Positions 35,202-43,797 are shown, numbered from the stretch's first letter. The stretch: 64,000 nucleotides of DNA from JAJCYL01 sp965206015 (GCA_965206015.1 CBDBIW010000014.1:124001-188000), one strand, 5' to 3'. Notes: generated by a model from the letters alone, not told the origin. Translations and numbers: made by a program.

Positions 35202-36720
35202 AAGCGACTTGAAAAAATACCGGGAACAATTCCAGAGAGCAAGCAGGGAATTGCAGAAGACCTCTCTGGTTTCCCTCAAAAAGGAAACGCCTGAAGCGCA
35301 GGAGGCGCGCATCAAAAAACTGCTCAAACCCCAAAACTATGGGGAGTTTTGCCTTTACTACTTCCCCGAACTCTGCGGATCTCCCTGTGCTTCCTTTCAT
35401 ATCAGCTCTTATCGGGAACTGCATGACATGGAATATATCGTGCAGTTCCGCCAATGGTTCAGAGGTGCTGCCAAATCCACCCATGCGGTCATTATCAATT
35501 CTTTTGCCCTCAAGCAACTCGGCAAGATCAGGTTCTCACTGGTCATGGGCATCAATGCTGACCGTGCCATCATGCTATTGTCCGATCTGCAGATGCAACT
35601 GCAATTCAACGAACGTATCATTAAAGACTTTGGTACTCAAATCAAATACGGCAGTTGGACGGAAGGAGCTTTTGAAACGTCCGGTAACGCTTATTTCATT
35701 GCCCTGGGCATCAACGAAAAAGTAAGAGGCCTGAGACGCGGGGCCAATCGCCTGGACTATTGTGTCGTGTCGGATTGTGAAGACAGAAAAACCACCGCCA
35801 ACCGCCGCATCGTGGCGGAACGGGTCGAAAAAATCACCGGAGACGTAGGGGCTGCCTTCGGAAAAAACAGCCGCCGCATTGTCATCGACAACAACTACTT
35901 TGTCAGGGACGGCATCGTGGACGGACTAAAAAAAGCCTTCAGGGGCAGCTGGGTAAAAAAGCAGACCATTAACCTGACCAACGCCGACGGCACACCGTCG
36001 TGGCCGGAACGCTACTCGGACAAAGACATTGAAAAAATACATCAGGGCTTTGACAGCTTCACCCTGAAAAGGGAGTACTACAACACTCCGATCGTAAGGG
36101 GAAAAATCTTCAAAGAAGAACAGATACTCACCGCCACACCCGGAGGACAGGTACACGGTGCGGTCGGGCATTGGGATTTAAGCTACGTCACGCAAGGCGA
36201 TTATAAAGCTTTTGCCCTTGCCGTAGTGCGTGGAGACAGAGTTTACATCGAAGACCTCTTTTGCCGACAGTGCGAAATCGCCGATGCCACCGAATGGCAT
36301 TATGAAGGGTTGAAGCGGTGGTATGCCCGGGGCATTTATCCATCCATCACTTATGATGCCACGGCCAGCCAGGAAGCGGTATTCCTGCCCATATTCGAGG
36401 CAACAGGCCAACAAAAAGGCATGATGAACCTGCCCATGCCGTATCGCATCACCATGGACAAACACGCCCGCATCGAAGCCACCCTGGGACAAGCCTTTTT
36501 CTATAAAAAAATAGTCTTCTCCAAAAAGCTGGCCGGCACACCGGACTTTGAGGCGGCAAAAGACCAGCTACTGGCTTTTGAGAAGGGAAGCACCGCACAT
36601 GACGATTTTCCCGATGCCCTGGAGATCGCCGTCCGGCAAGCACAACTTTTTTACTCCGGAAGCCCGGAAGGGGAAGGAGCCGGAGTCATGGCTGCCCCAT
36701 TTAGAGAAACCGTGTTTTAA
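35194..36720 (+). CDS. Terminase large subunit
   Basis: The 508-residue packaging motor. The N-terminal ATPase region has FRQWFRGAAKSTHAVI near residue 88 (Walker A variant), and YCVVSDCEDRKTTANRR near residue 188 (Walker B with acidic pair). The C-terminal RNase H-like nuclease shows GHWDLSYVTQGDYKAFALAV, YDATASQEA and HDDFPDALEIAV with the Asp residues expected for two-metal catalysis. It overlaps the small subunit gene. A diverged relic of the nuclease domain from another phage lies at 5511-5820. Confidence 0.9.
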   Translation: MNRSDLKKYREQFQRASRELQKTSLVSLKKETPEAQEARIKKLLKPQNYGEFCLYYFPELCGSPCASFHISSYRELHDMEYIVQFRQWFRGAAKSTHAVIINSFALKQLGKIRFSLVMGINADRAIMLLSDLQMQLQFNERIIKDFGTQIKYGSWTEGAFETSGNAYFIALGINEKVRGLRRGANRLDYCVVSDCEDRKTTANRRIVAERVEKITGDVGAAFGKNSRRIVIDNNYFVRDGIVDGLKKAFRGSWVKKQTINLTNADGTPSWPERYSDKDIEKIHQGFDSFTLKREYYNTPIVRGKIFKEEQILTATPGGQVHGAVGHWDLSYVTQGDYKAFALAVVRGDRVYIEDLFCRQCEIADATEWHYEGLKRWYARGIYPSITYDATASQEAVFLPIFEATGQQKGMMNLPMPYRITMDKHARIEATLGQAFFYKKIVFSKKLAGTPDFEAAKDQLLAFEKGSTAHDDFPDALEIAVRQAQLFYSGSPEGEGAGVMAAPFRETVF

Positions 36721-36731
36721 AGGATTTTATC

Positions 36732-36887
36732 ATGAAAATGGACACCAGGGCATTGAACCCGGGAAAAGCCGTTGCGACGCTTGCGACACGCCTTGCGACA
36801 CCTGTTTTTCAGCCCATAGTGAAAAGCCGGCGATTAAAAGTAAACCGCATGACCCGGGTGAAAATACTTTCCACTTTCCACTTTTGA
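36732..36887 (+). CDS. Possible small gene between terminase and portal
   Basis: An ATG frame of 51 codons (MKMDTRALNPGKAVATLATR) begins 12 bases after the terminase stop. A competing frame, open across the same bases but without a clear start, has a metal-binding look: SRCDACDTPCDTCFSAH. Only one of them is likely coding. The four-Cys pattern makes the second frame attractive despite its missing start. Confidence 0.3.
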   Translation: MKMDTRALNPGKAVATLATRLATPVFQPIVKSRRLKVNRMTRVKILSTFHF

Positions 36888-36901
36888 TATTCAACTGAAC
36901 A

Positions 36902-38113
36902 ATGAACTTTTTACAAAGCATCAGAGAAGCCATAAAAAACCGCCGCCTTGAGATTGAACTGCTCAAAAATCACCGCTCGCTGTACCGGCAGGAATTAAAC
37001 GAATTCCGGGAGGCGCGGGAAGCATGGTATGACCCCTGGATGCCCACCACACGGGACATGCAGGAGATCTACCGGGAAGCCGTGAAAAATGATGCGCACC
37101 TGCGGTCTGTGATCAATACCAGAATACATCTTGTACTGGCCAATGATTTTGCCCTGTATGTCAAAGACAGGAAGCTGGACTCTGACCTTTTGAAATCCGT
37201 CTGGTTCCGTAAAAAAATGCGCCTCGATATGGAAAGTATTTTTTATGGCTATACCCTCATGTATCCTGTACTCGAAGGCGGGCATGTAGTCGATGTCAGA
37301 CCCGTTGACCGGGGGCATTTTGTCCCCCAGAGAGGGAAAATCCTGCAAAACCCCTACCACAACGAAGGACTGCCCCTGAAAGGGCTGGAAAAATATCTCT
37401 GGCTCGCCCAACTCGGTGATGACCCCTTCGGGCTCCTTGAAACCGCCGCCGCACTGACCATCCTGAAACGGCACAGCTGGTCATCGTGGGACGAGTTTGA
37501 GCAAATATTCGGTATTCCCCTGCGGGTGGCCAGGGTCAGGGGATCTGACCAGGAGAAGCAAAACGTATTGAATACAATGATCAACTCTGTAAAATCACAA
37601 GTCCTGGCTACCGGACACAATACCGAAATCCAGGTTATCCCCGGCGGGCAGTCCGATGCCTTCCAGGTTTTTGCAAAGAAAATAGAAGTAGTCAACAAAG
37701 AAATGTCCAAACTCGTCCTGGGGCAGACCATGACCACCGACGAAGGTTCCAGCAAGAGCCAGAGCGAAACCCACTATAAAGTGCAGTCTGCCATCTTGAA
37801 AGAAGACACCCTGCGGCTGCTCGCACACATCAATGCCTTTCTTCCCGTCTTGCGGCAATACGGCTATCCTGTACCGGTCACCGCTGAAGTCCGCATCGTT
37901 CCCGCTACACAGACCGCCGACGACAAAATCAGCATCGACAGCGTCCTTTTACAGTCAGGAGTACAGCTCGATACAAAATACCTGGAGGAAACCTACGGCG
38001 TAAAAATAGCCGGGCCGACAGCGATTCACCAGCCGGGGAACACAGTCCCCACCGCCAACATGGATGCCATCAGGGAAATAGACCATTACTACAACTTAAT
38101 TGAAAACGGATAA
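36902..38113 (+). CDS. Portal protein (DUF935, Mu gp29-like)
   Basis: A 403-residue portal that forms the dodecameric DNA gate. Features of DUF935 portals: an N-terminal helical clip (TTRDMQEIYREAVKNDAHLR), a central domain with HSWSSWDEFEQIFGIPLRVA, and KLVLGQTMTTDEGSSKSQSE before the channel helix, a highly typical block. The C-terminus is shorter than in Mu. It lies between terminase and neck genes, the usual order. Confidence 0.92.
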   Translation: MNFLQSIREAIKNRRLEIELLKNHRSLYRQELNEFREAREAWYDPWMPTTRDMQEIYREAVKNDAHLRSVINTRIHLVLANDFALYVKDRKLDSDLLKSVWFRKKMRLDMESIFYGYTLMYPVLEGGHVVDVRPVDRGHFVPQRGKILQNPYHNEGLPLKGLEKYLWLAQLGDDPFGLLETAAALTILKRHSWSSWDEFEQIFGIPLRVARVRGSDQEKQNVLNTMINSVKSQVLATGHNTEIQVIPGGQSDAFQVFAKKIEVVNKEMSKLVLGQTMTTDEGSSKSQSETHYKVQSAILKEDTLRLLAHINAFLPVLRQYGYPVPVTAEVRIVPATQTADDKISIDSVLLQSGVQLDTKYLEETYGVKIAGPTAIHQPGNTVPTANMDAIREIDHYYNLIENG

Positions 38114-38116
38114 AAA

Positions 38117-38608
38117 ATGAGAGCCGCCCTGTTCAACCATATTAAAACACGCCTTGAAACCATTGGGCAGATCAGGTGGGTAGACCTCGACACCCGGCAG
38201 GTGGACGAGCCAAAAGAAAACTACCCGGTCCCTTTTCCTGCCGTCCTCGTGCTTTTCAATGATTTCTTTTATCAGCAGGGCACACACGGAGGGCAGGAAG
38301 TCAGTGCAAAGGTTTCTCTCAACGTTTGGCAGTACCGGTACACTGACCATTTTAACCCCCGGGGACAAAAGGAGATCAGCGATTTATTCGGATTGGTCGA
38401 AAGCATAGGCAACACCATGCACAACTCATATATCGACACGGTGTCCATCTCCCCTTTCAAAAGAACCGCTGAAAGCACCATCGCCCAGGTGGGCAATCTC
38501 TTCGGATACTCCATACAGTTTGAAGCCATTTTGCACTATTGTCCACCGGTCACTTACGGGAGGGTAAGGAAATTAAATATCGAAAAAGTGAAGCATCAAC
38601 AGGGCTAA
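38117..38608 (+). CDS. Phage head/neck protein of unknown family
   Basis: A 163-residue protein three bases after the portal. ENYPVPFPAVLVLFNDFFYQ and VSLNVWQYRYTDHFNPRG suggest a compact alpha/beta fold like tail-completion (gp37-like) or minor tail proteins, which in Mu-like phages lie beside gp36. Its end overlaps the long frame of the next gene but not its likely start. Function is assigned by position only. Confidence 0.6.
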   Translation: MRAALFNHIKTRLETIGQIRWVDLDTRQVDEPKENYPVPFPAVLVLFNDFFYQQGTHGGQEVSAKVSLNVWQYRYTDHFNPRGQKEISDLFGLVESIGNTMHNSYIDTVSISPFKRTAESTIAQVGNLFGYSIQFEAILHYCPPVTYGRVRKLNIEKVKHQQG

Positions 38609-38619
38609 ACAAAACTGAA

Positions 38620-39027
38620 ATGATCACAATCCATGAACTTAAAACCGTAGCCCCCGGCGAGATCGTCACCTCTATTATTGACGGAGATGACACCATCGCA
38701 GGGCAAATTATCCTGGAAGCGGAGCAAACCATACGTTCTTATCTGCATCACCGGTATGATACGGCGGCAATATTCGCCGCCACCGCTGACAACAGGCATC
38801 CGCTCATTATGAAGCTGCTGAAGGAAGTGGCTATTTACCACCTCTACACCCGACGCTCACGCGACGCCGTCAATGAAGCCGCCATACACCGCTACGAATA
38901 CGCCATGAAGCAGCTCAAAGAGATCGCTACAGGCATTATTCACCCCGAAGGACTCCCGCTGGCCAATAACACAGAGAGCAGCCAGGTATTTGCTTCCGGC
39001 AAAGCACCACACGACACACACTTTTAA
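38620..39027 (+). CDS. gp36-like neck protein (DUF1320)
   Basis: The chosen start is ATG 38620 (MITIHELKTVAPGEIVTSII), 27 codons inside the longest frame, as this avoids a long overlap with the previous gene. The all-helical protein has QTIRSYLHHRYDTAAIF and LLKEVAIYHLYTRRSRDAVN, typical of gp36/gp6-like head-tail connectors (first helix pair plus a YHLY-type core). It would join portal to tail. Confidence 0.75.
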   Translation: MITIHELKTVAPGEIVTSIIDGDDTIAGQIILEAEQTIRSYLHHRYDTAAIFAATADNRHPLIMKLLKEVAIYHLYTRRSRDAVNEAAIHRYEYAMKQLKEIATGIIHPEGLPLANNTESSQVFASGKAPHDTHF

Positions 39028-39029
39028 AA

Positions 39030-39491
39030 ATGAAAAAACTTACCGGCCTCGACAAGATCGTCCGTGACAAAATGCAGAAAGCAGAAAAAACCGTTTTCAG
39101 GATCATGAAAGTAGAAACGAAAAACTTCGTCAAAGAAAACTTCCAGCAGCAGGGATTCCAGTCTGCCGGCTTTCAAGAATGGAAACCCCGAAAGACCACC
39201 GACACCAGAGGGCGGGACCTGCGCTATTACAAAAGAGGCAAAAGAAAAGGAAAACTCACCAGATTCGGACGCAAACACGAAGGCAGGGCCATCCTCATCG
39301 GGCACGACTCGGAAAACAAAATGCGCGACAGCTTTCGATCTGTACGTGAAGGGAATAAACTCAACTTCTTTGCCAGGGATTATGCCATATATCACAATGA
39401 AGGCACCGGACACCTCCCGCCCCGAAAAATGATTGGCAAAAGCCCTCACCTCATTAGTCAGATCAGAAAAGCCCTTGAAACCGGAAATTAA
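39030..39491 (+). CDS. Virion morphogenesis protein (Mu gpG-like, tail completion)
   Basis: A 153-residue basic protein. Motifs: VRDKMQKAEKTVFRIMKVET, WKPRKTTDTRGRDLRYYKRG and YAIYHNEGTGHLPPRKMIG; the last block (H-N-x-G-x-x-x-LPPR) is diagnostic for the phage_tail_S/gpG family, which helps join heads and tails. It overlaps the next gene's longest frame. Confidence 0.85.
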   Translation: MKKLTGLDKIVRDKMQKAEKTVFRIMKVETKNFVKENFQQQGFQSAGFQEWKPRKTTDTRGRDLRYYKRGKRKGKLTRFGRKHEGRAILIGHDSENKMRDSFRSVREGNKLNFFARDYAIYHNEGTGHLPPRKMIGKSPHLISQIRKALETGN

Positions 39492-40575
39492 AAACATCCT
39501 GAAAAACCTGGCCAGAGACCTTGAGTTGCCTGAACCCGGCCAAACGGCGAAAACCGCCGTCAACAGGGCTGCCCGTGCCTTGTTCCCCCTCCACTGCAAG
39601 ACACTGGAAAGCGGCCTGGGCTTTTCCCTTGACCAGCTACAATATGGCAGCGGGCAATACCGGGTAGCCGCCAGACTCTACGAAAACATGGCCCGTTTTT
39701 CCGCTGCCAAACTCCACACTTTCACGAAGCAATACCTCGATCAAAGTGATCTTATACAAAAAGCGTCAGTGATGGAACGACACGCCGGACACTGGCACAA
39801 AGCCGAAACCATCACCATCCACCGGCAGGCCCAGCAGGCTCGCAAATGGACCGAATACGAAGAAGACGCCCCGCTATATCCTAACTTGACTTATGATGCG
39901 GTGATGGACGCACGCACACGACCCGGACACCGCCTGCTAAACAACATCACCCTGCCCCTGACCCACCCCTTCTGGGATACCCACTATCCTCCAAACGACT
40001 ATGGATGCCGGTGCGATGTAAGACAGGCACGGGGTAAATCCTCCCCCGAACCGCTCGTTAATGAAAAAATTGAAAACGCCCGCATCAAACCCCTGTTCCA
40101 GAACAACGCCGGGAAGTCCGGACAACTCTTTAAAAACCATCCTTACCTGACCAGGCATACCAGAGGCATGGAAAAGGAAGTAGGGACTATCGCTAAAAAT
40201 GCCGTTTCTTCTTTTTTAAAGCAATCAAAACTGAGAGACCGGACCGTAAAAAAACAAATCGCCTATACAGATACCACCGTTCCGGGGAATCCTGTACTCA
40301 AAAAGGAAATAGAAATTACGGCCACCGGTACGTTTATCAACAAAATACGACTCCTGGATATCAGCCAGCAGCTTCTTGCCTTAAACTGGCATCAGTTTCC
40401 TGAAATGAAGAAATCTACTTTTATAAAAGAAGTGGTCAGGGGTACAAGAGGGGAGCGTGGAAAAGAAAAATTCAATGAGTTTTATTCCATGAGGATTGAC
40501 AATCTGGTATTTCAGTTTGGCATTAGAAAAGATGCCGACGAATATACCATGTACTACATGAAGGAAATTGGATAA
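39472..40575 (+). CDS. Minor head protein gpF-like with a variable C-terminal domain
   Basis: The longest frame opens with TTG 39433, overlapping gpG by 59 bases; TTG 39472 is an alternative that gives a shorter overlap. The F-domain includes DAVMDARTRPGHRLLNNITL and the signature HPFWDTHYPPNDYGCRCDVR, as in SPP1 gp7/Mu gpF. From about residue 285 of the long frame a different domain starts (TGTFINKIRLLDISQQLLAL...) and ends FQFGIRKDADEYTMYYMKEI. In related phages this position often carries nuclease or toxin-like domains. The 167 bases encoding it are almost identical to 5819-5985. Confidence 0.88.
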   Translation, partial: PLKPEIKNILKNLARDLELPEPGQTAKTAVNRAARALFPLHCKTLESGLGFSLDQLQYGSGQYRVAARLYENMARFSAAKLHTFTKQYLDQSDLIQKASVMERHAGHWHKAETITIHRQAQQARKWTEYEEDAPLYPNLTYDAVMDARTRPGHRLLNNITLPLTHPFWDTHYPPNDYGCRCDVRQARGKSSPEPLVNEKIENARIKPLFQNNAGKSGQLFKNHPYLTRHTRGMEKEVGTIAKNAVSSFLKQSKLRDRTVKKQIAYTDTTVPGNPVLKKEIEITATGTFINKIRLLDISQQLLALNWHQFPEMKKSTFIKEVVRGTRGERGKEKFNEFYSMRIDNLVFQFGIRKDADEYTMYYMKEIG

Positions 40576-40584
40576 GCCCGGGTA

Positions 40585-40602
40585 CCCTGTTAAACGACAG
40601 GG
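40585..40602 (+). terminator. Short hairpin after the head operon
   Basis: CCCTGT at 40585-40590 pairs with ACAGGG at 40597-40602, ten bases after the stop of the gpF-like gene. There is no T-run behind it, so it is only a weak terminator candidate where two convergent operons meet. Confidence 0.35.
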
Positions 40603-40753
40603 CCCGAGACTTAACCGGTTTCTTACGCCGGGCACGGCCTCCCGACCGCACTTGAGGTAAAGATACGGATTTGATCTGAAAGATACGAATCCCGGGCTCT
40701 TCTGATTGTGCTCTTCCCACAAAAAAAAAGGGCAGGCCTTGTCATAAGCTGTA

Positions 40754-40768
40754 CCCCCCCCCCCCCCC
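40754..40768. repeat. C15 homopolymer tract
   Basis: Fifteen C in a row lie between convergent operons, just downstream of the small minus-strand gene 40782-41102. Such a tract is unstable. No frame crosses it, so an effect on expression is not obvious. Confidence 0.85.
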
Positions 40769-40781
40769 TTCCAGCTACCAG

Positions 40782-41102
40782 CTATTCATCATCAAATTCT
40801 TCTTCTTCTGCTCTTTCTTCTGCTGTTTTAAAATTCATGGTATGAAAATTCAGGGTATCTGGTTTAGGGGGGCCTTCCCTGAGCATTTGAATGATTGTAT
40901 CAATGTTCTGATCTTCACAAAGGAAACCGTGACCTTCTGAAATTAATTTTGAAATGCTTTCGAGAATGCCAGGCTCGACGTAGGAATATATGCGGGTATC
41001 TCCTACCGCTTTTTCTATTAGGTTGTACGCTTCCCGGAGATTCTTGCGAGCCTCCTCTAACTTGCTGAATCTTGCCTGCTGAACCTTTTCTGAATATTTC
41101 AT
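40782..41102 (-). CDS. Hypothetical phage protein
   Basis: A 106-residue, helical, acidic protein: coiled N-terminus (FSKLEEARKNLREAYNLIEK), then YSYVEPGILESISKLISEG and a Glu-rich tail (ERAEEEEFDDE). It is the last gene of the early minus-strand operon. No family is recognised. Confidence 0.6.
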   Translation of the reverse strand: MKYSEKVQQARFSKLEEARKNLREAYNLIEKAVGDTRIYSYVEPGILESISKLISEGHGFLCEDQNIDTIIQMLREGPPKPDTLNFHTMNFKTAEERAEEEEFDDE

Positions 41103-41109
41103 AATTTGA

Positions 41110-41235
41110 TTAAAAAGTGTTGACTAAAATAATTTCATCTAAAGTTTTTGAGCCATTTTCCAAAATAAAAGGGTGATCAAACTCACTCATGGCAAAAGGT
41201 AGTCCAATGCCGCTGAATAAACTGCCATGGTTCAT
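41110..41235 (-). CDS. 41-aa frame beginning like a C5-cytosine methyltransferase (truncated?)
   Basis: ATG 41235 overlaps the upstream stop in an ATGA, so translation is plausible. It starts MNHGSLFSGIG, which matches the AdoMet-binding motif I of phage Dcm-type enzymes, but after these 11 residues the family pattern (GFDLAAEW...) is lost and the frame ends after LDEIILVNTF. It is either a deleted methylase fused to other sequence or an unrelated small protein. Confidence 0.4.
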   Translation of the reverse strand: MNHGSLFSGIGLPFAMSEFDHPFILENGSKTLDEIILVNTF

Positions 41236-41456
41236 TTCCCCCCCGATCTGTACTCCACCCTGCCAAAGACAATCTTCCCGATGCAGGCCTCGCTCAGGGG
41301 CGGAAACTCATCGGACAGCATGGCCAGAATGGCCTCGTTGGTGAACTTCTTTTTCCCTTTGTACTGCTCGGCACCTAATGCCGGAAAACGCTCTATGACC
41401 AGCTCATCACGCTTTTTTAGTCGTTTTAATCGCCCTTCAATGCTTTTTTCCTCCAT
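41232..41456 (-). CDS. Hypothetical early phage protein
   Basis: Start chosen at MEEKSIEGRLKRLKKRDELV; a longer frame begins at 41501 inside the upstream gene. Basic N-terminus and a compact alpha/beta C-terminus (NEAILAMLSDEFPPLSEACI). The stop overlaps the next ATG. No family is recognised. Confidence 0.55.
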   Translation of the reverse strand: MEEKSIEGRLKRLKKRDELVIERFPALGAEQYKGKKKFTNEAILAMLSDEFPPLSEACIGKIVFGRVEYRSGGK

Positions 41457-42060
41457 CTGTCTGCTTTTTTTTCTCAGTATTGCCCTGCTGATGGGTTCCA
41501 CGCCGGGCTTTTTCCATCATATAGTGTGTCCTGGCCATGGCAAAGGTTTCCCGTTCTTTCTCTTCATTGCTCTTGCGGGAGGTGTCGTTCCATTCTTTTA
41601 CCTGTGCATGGTGATCCAGAGAGCGTTGGGCTGCCACATCGCATCGCTCTTCAAAGTAGTCGGCGAACCAGCCAAGTACCTTGGGCATGGTCAGACTCTC
41701 ATAAAACTCCCCATAATGCCCCGACCCTGCCCTTCGCATGATCACATGCACATCGGCCATGGTCAGGTGACGATGGATGGCTGCTACCTCTGCGGCTGTC
41801 TCATCGATCTGCAACTCGCCTAAAGGACGCTTCAAATCCAGCATTTCATTCAGGTACACCAGTTGCAACTTGATCAGGGCTTGCACCTTTTCGGTACCCA
41901 GCGCATGTTCGAGCTTTCCCAGACTGTGGCTGGGGGCATCCAGTGCCTGGGCTACCGTACGTACTTCCCGATAATGCCTGGTCAGGGCTTCAGGTGCATA
42001 GATCGTCAAGTATTCGCTGCTTGTACTGAGCTGAGATGTTTCCTTTTTTATCAGTTCCAT
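41437..42060 (-). CDS. Conserved-looking early phage protein, helical
   Basis: A 207-residue mostly helical protein. Visible parts: YLTIYAPEALTRHYREVRTV, a Leu-rich middle (KVQALIKLQLVYLNEMLDLK), MADVHVIMRRAGSGHYGEFY and ESLTMPKVLGWFADYFEERC, then a charged tail of about 50 residues. The motif spacing resembles DUF6633-type proteins I recall from Bacteroidota mobile elements, but I cannot confirm it. It overlaps both neighbours, so it is part of one coupled operon. Confidence 0.6.
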   Translation of the reverse strand: MELIKKETSQLSTSSEYLTIYAPEALTRHYREVRTVAQALDAPSHSLGKLEHALGTEKVQALIKLQLVYLNEMLDLKRPLGELQIDETAAEVAAIHRHLTMADVHVIMRRAGSGHYGEFYESLTMPKVLGWFADYFEERCDVAAQRSLDHHAQVKEWNDTSRKSNEEKERETFAMARTHYMMEKARRGTHQQGNTEKKKQTDGGKKH

Positions 42061-42445
42061 GCTTGCTTATTTCTGCTATGATTTCGGGAAAACTCCCGTC
42101 TATTTTACACACGCTCAGGCGGTCAATGTACCACTGGGGAAGGTGTCTGATCACAGAATCGAACCAATGAACGATATCCTCATCGCCGGGGTGTTCCACT
42201 TTAGCAACCCCGTAGAGCTTTTTAATAATACGGTTCAAACATTGTGCATCCTTTGCCTGCCACGGGTAGGCTATACCGGTATGTTTTTCAAAGGCTTTTA
42301 AAAATACCTCCCTGCATCTGGAATGAACCGTAACACTGGTTTTGCCCCATTCAGGACAGGCCACTCCCAGCGCATGGGCCAGTGCCTGTCGCAGCTCGGC
42401 TTTTGAGGCCGATTTGCGGTTCAATATCTTTTCAGGGCCGGTCAT
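41990..42445 (-). CDS. Hypothetical early phage protein
   Basis: A 151-residue helical protein: SASKAELRQALAHALGVACP, YPWQAKDAQCLNRIIKKLYG and DEDIVHWFDSVIRHLPQWYI. It has the feel of a replication-accessory or helicase-loader-type helical domain, but nothing decisive is visible. ATG overlaps the upstream stop (42442-42445). Confidence 0.55.
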   Translation of the reverse strand: MTGPEKILNRKSASKAELRQALAHALGVACPEWGKTSVTVHSRCREVFLKAFEKHTGIAYPWQAKDAQCLNRIIKKLYGVAKVEHPGDEDIVHWFDSVIRHLPQWYIDRLSVCKIDGSFPEIIAEISKHGTDKKGNISAQYKQRILDDLCT

Positions 42446-42594
42446 GGTTTCATTGCTTTTTGAGCCAGGTACTTCCTGCGAGCCATGCGGATTATCCGTA
42501 ACATATCATCGGGGGTCATGCCTGCATCCTGCATTTCCTTTATCATTTTGTCTGCTGCGATTTCATCCTTTGTCATGTGTGCTTCTTTTTTCAT
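42442..42594 (-). CDS. Small coupled phage protein (50 aa)
   Basis: ATG 42594 overlaps the TGA of the gene upstream, and its own TGA overlaps the ATG of the next gene, so it sits exactly in the coupled chain. The peptide (MTKDEIAADKMIKEMQDAGM inside) is helical and Met-rich. No family is recognised. Confidence 0.6.
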   Translation of the reverse strand: MKKEAHMTKDEIAADKMIKEMQDAGMTPDDMLRIIRMARRKYLAQKAMKP

Positions 42595-43001
42595 CGGTGT
42601 ACCTCCTTCAAATGACTTTGGTACATCAGTTCGGCCTGCGTGACCAGCCCCGCCAGTTCCGCCCGGCTGTGCTGGTTCAGGGACTTGTGGAATTTTCCGT
42701 ACTTTTTCACCCAGGTATAAATAGCACGCATGTCGGCTTTTGTTCCTGCTTCGTTTTCATAGCCCATCTTGCGAAACAGGGCGATCACCTTGCGCCGCAT
42801 CCGGTTGTCTGCGCCGTCATGAACCCTGCCTGCCACCTGTCCCATTTTGTCAATCAGCCTGGTGTACTCCGGGTGGGTCAGTTCCCGAAGGCTGTGGGTA
42901 CGGCCTTCGGTTATTTCCAGGACTACCTCACTGCGATCAATGAGGCAGCCTGCATGTTGAAGCCGTTTCTCCAGTGCGAAATAGTGGCGATAGCGGCTCA
43001 T
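42591..43001 (-). CDS. Possible Mu gp16/GemA-like protein
   Basis: A 136-residue protein with DKMGQVAGRVHDGADNRMRR, VIALFRKMGYENE, MRAIYTWVKKYGKFHKSLNQ and ELAGLVTQAELMYQSHL. The order (helical C-terminal block after a basic middle with a W.K.YG core) resembles DUF1018/GemA proteins of Mu-like phages, which affect host gene expression. The match is by pattern only. Confidence 0.5.
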   Translation of the reverse strand: MSRYRHYFALEKRLQHAGCLIDRSEVVLEITEGRTHSLRELTHPEYTRLIDKMGQVAGRVHDGADNRMRRKVIALFRKMGYENEAGTKADMRAIYTWVKKYGKFHKSLNQHSRAELAGLVTQAELMYQSHLKEVHR

Positions 43002-43396
43002 ACCTCTACTTTAAAAGTATCGTAGGTCATGATTTCAATGCCGAACTTCTCATAGTTCGGGTCTCCCACGTAGGCCCTGGCTTTGCCGAGTTGTACCTGC
43101 TCAATGACACGGACAAGGTTGGGGAACTTCTTTTTGAACGTTTTCATGTCGAAGTCCTCCGGCAACTCGATCTTGCTGCTGGCCACCCATTTGAGTCTGC
43201 CACCCTCGAAGTGGGCCGTCTTTCCGTCAAACCATTCCGGATGACGTTCGGCTATTTCCAGCAGGGCCAGTTCAATGGCCTTCTTTTCGTGGCTGCTTTC
43301 TTTCTGTGTCTGATCATACGACTTGTACTGCCCGAGCAGTTCCCTGGCGATGTTTCGATCGCTCTTCTGTTTGCTTTCTGTCTGAATTGCTTCCAT
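42998..43396 (-). CDS. Possible Gam-like host-nuclease inhibitor
   Basis: A 132-residue protein with helical N-terminus followed by a beta block HFEGGRLKWVASSKIELPED, then FPNLVRVIEQVQLGKARAYV and a tail IEIMTYDTFKVEV. Mu Gam, which protects free DNA ends, has a like succession (helices, a G-x-V/L-x-W strand, helix, final hydrophobic strand) and is found after B in Mu. Sequence similarity is too faint to be sure. Confidence 0.4.
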   Translation of the reverse strand: MEAIQTESKQKSDRNIARELLGQYKSYDQTQKESSHEKKAIELALLEIAERHPEWFDGKTAHFEGGRLKWVASSKIELPEDFDMKTFKKKFPNLVRVIEQVQLGKARAYVGDPNYEKFGIEIMTYDTFKVEV

Positions 43397-43787
43397 TTTT
43401 TATTGATTTTAATTTGTAGATATAATGATTAAAAAAACTCGTTTCCACCCGCCCGTCATCCAGCAGACAGGACATTACGACCCGGTAGTATTTCGGCGTA
43501 AGTACAACATTTGCTTTACCGGAGAGGCGCAGGCAGTACGCCTCCTGCTGCTTCCATTCGGCCAGCCACCAGTTCCAAAACTTCCAGTCAGCGGCGATCA
43601 TCCGATGATAACCTGCATATTTCGCATCCTTCACGGGGTAGTGCCCTTCCAAAAAGGCATGCCCCATGTCCAGCCACTGGTTGTTGCAGGTGTCTTCGCT
43701 CCAGCCGAAAGCGGCACGGATATGCTGTTGATTCCAGGCGTAAGCCTTTCTGATCCTTGCGATATGGGTTGTTTTTTGCTTTCTCAT
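43314..43787 (-). CDS. Hypothetical early phage protein
   Basis: A 157-residue basic, Trp-rich protein: KAYAWNQQHIRAAFGWSEDT, HRMIAADWKFWNWWLAEWKQ and YRVVMSCLLDDGRVETSFFN. Its last 27 residues overlap the next gene. No family is recognised, but the strong composition and codon pattern support a real gene. Confidence 0.6.
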   Translation of the reverse strand: MRKQKTTHIARIRKAYAWNQQHIRAAFGWSEDTCNNQWLDMGHAFLEGHYPVKDAKYAGYHRMIAADWKFWNWWLAEWKQQEAYCLRLSGKANVVLTPKYYRVVMSCLLDDGRVETSFFNHYIYKLKSIKNGSNSDRKQTEERSKHRQGTARAVQVV

Positions 43788-43797
43788 TTTTCATTCG

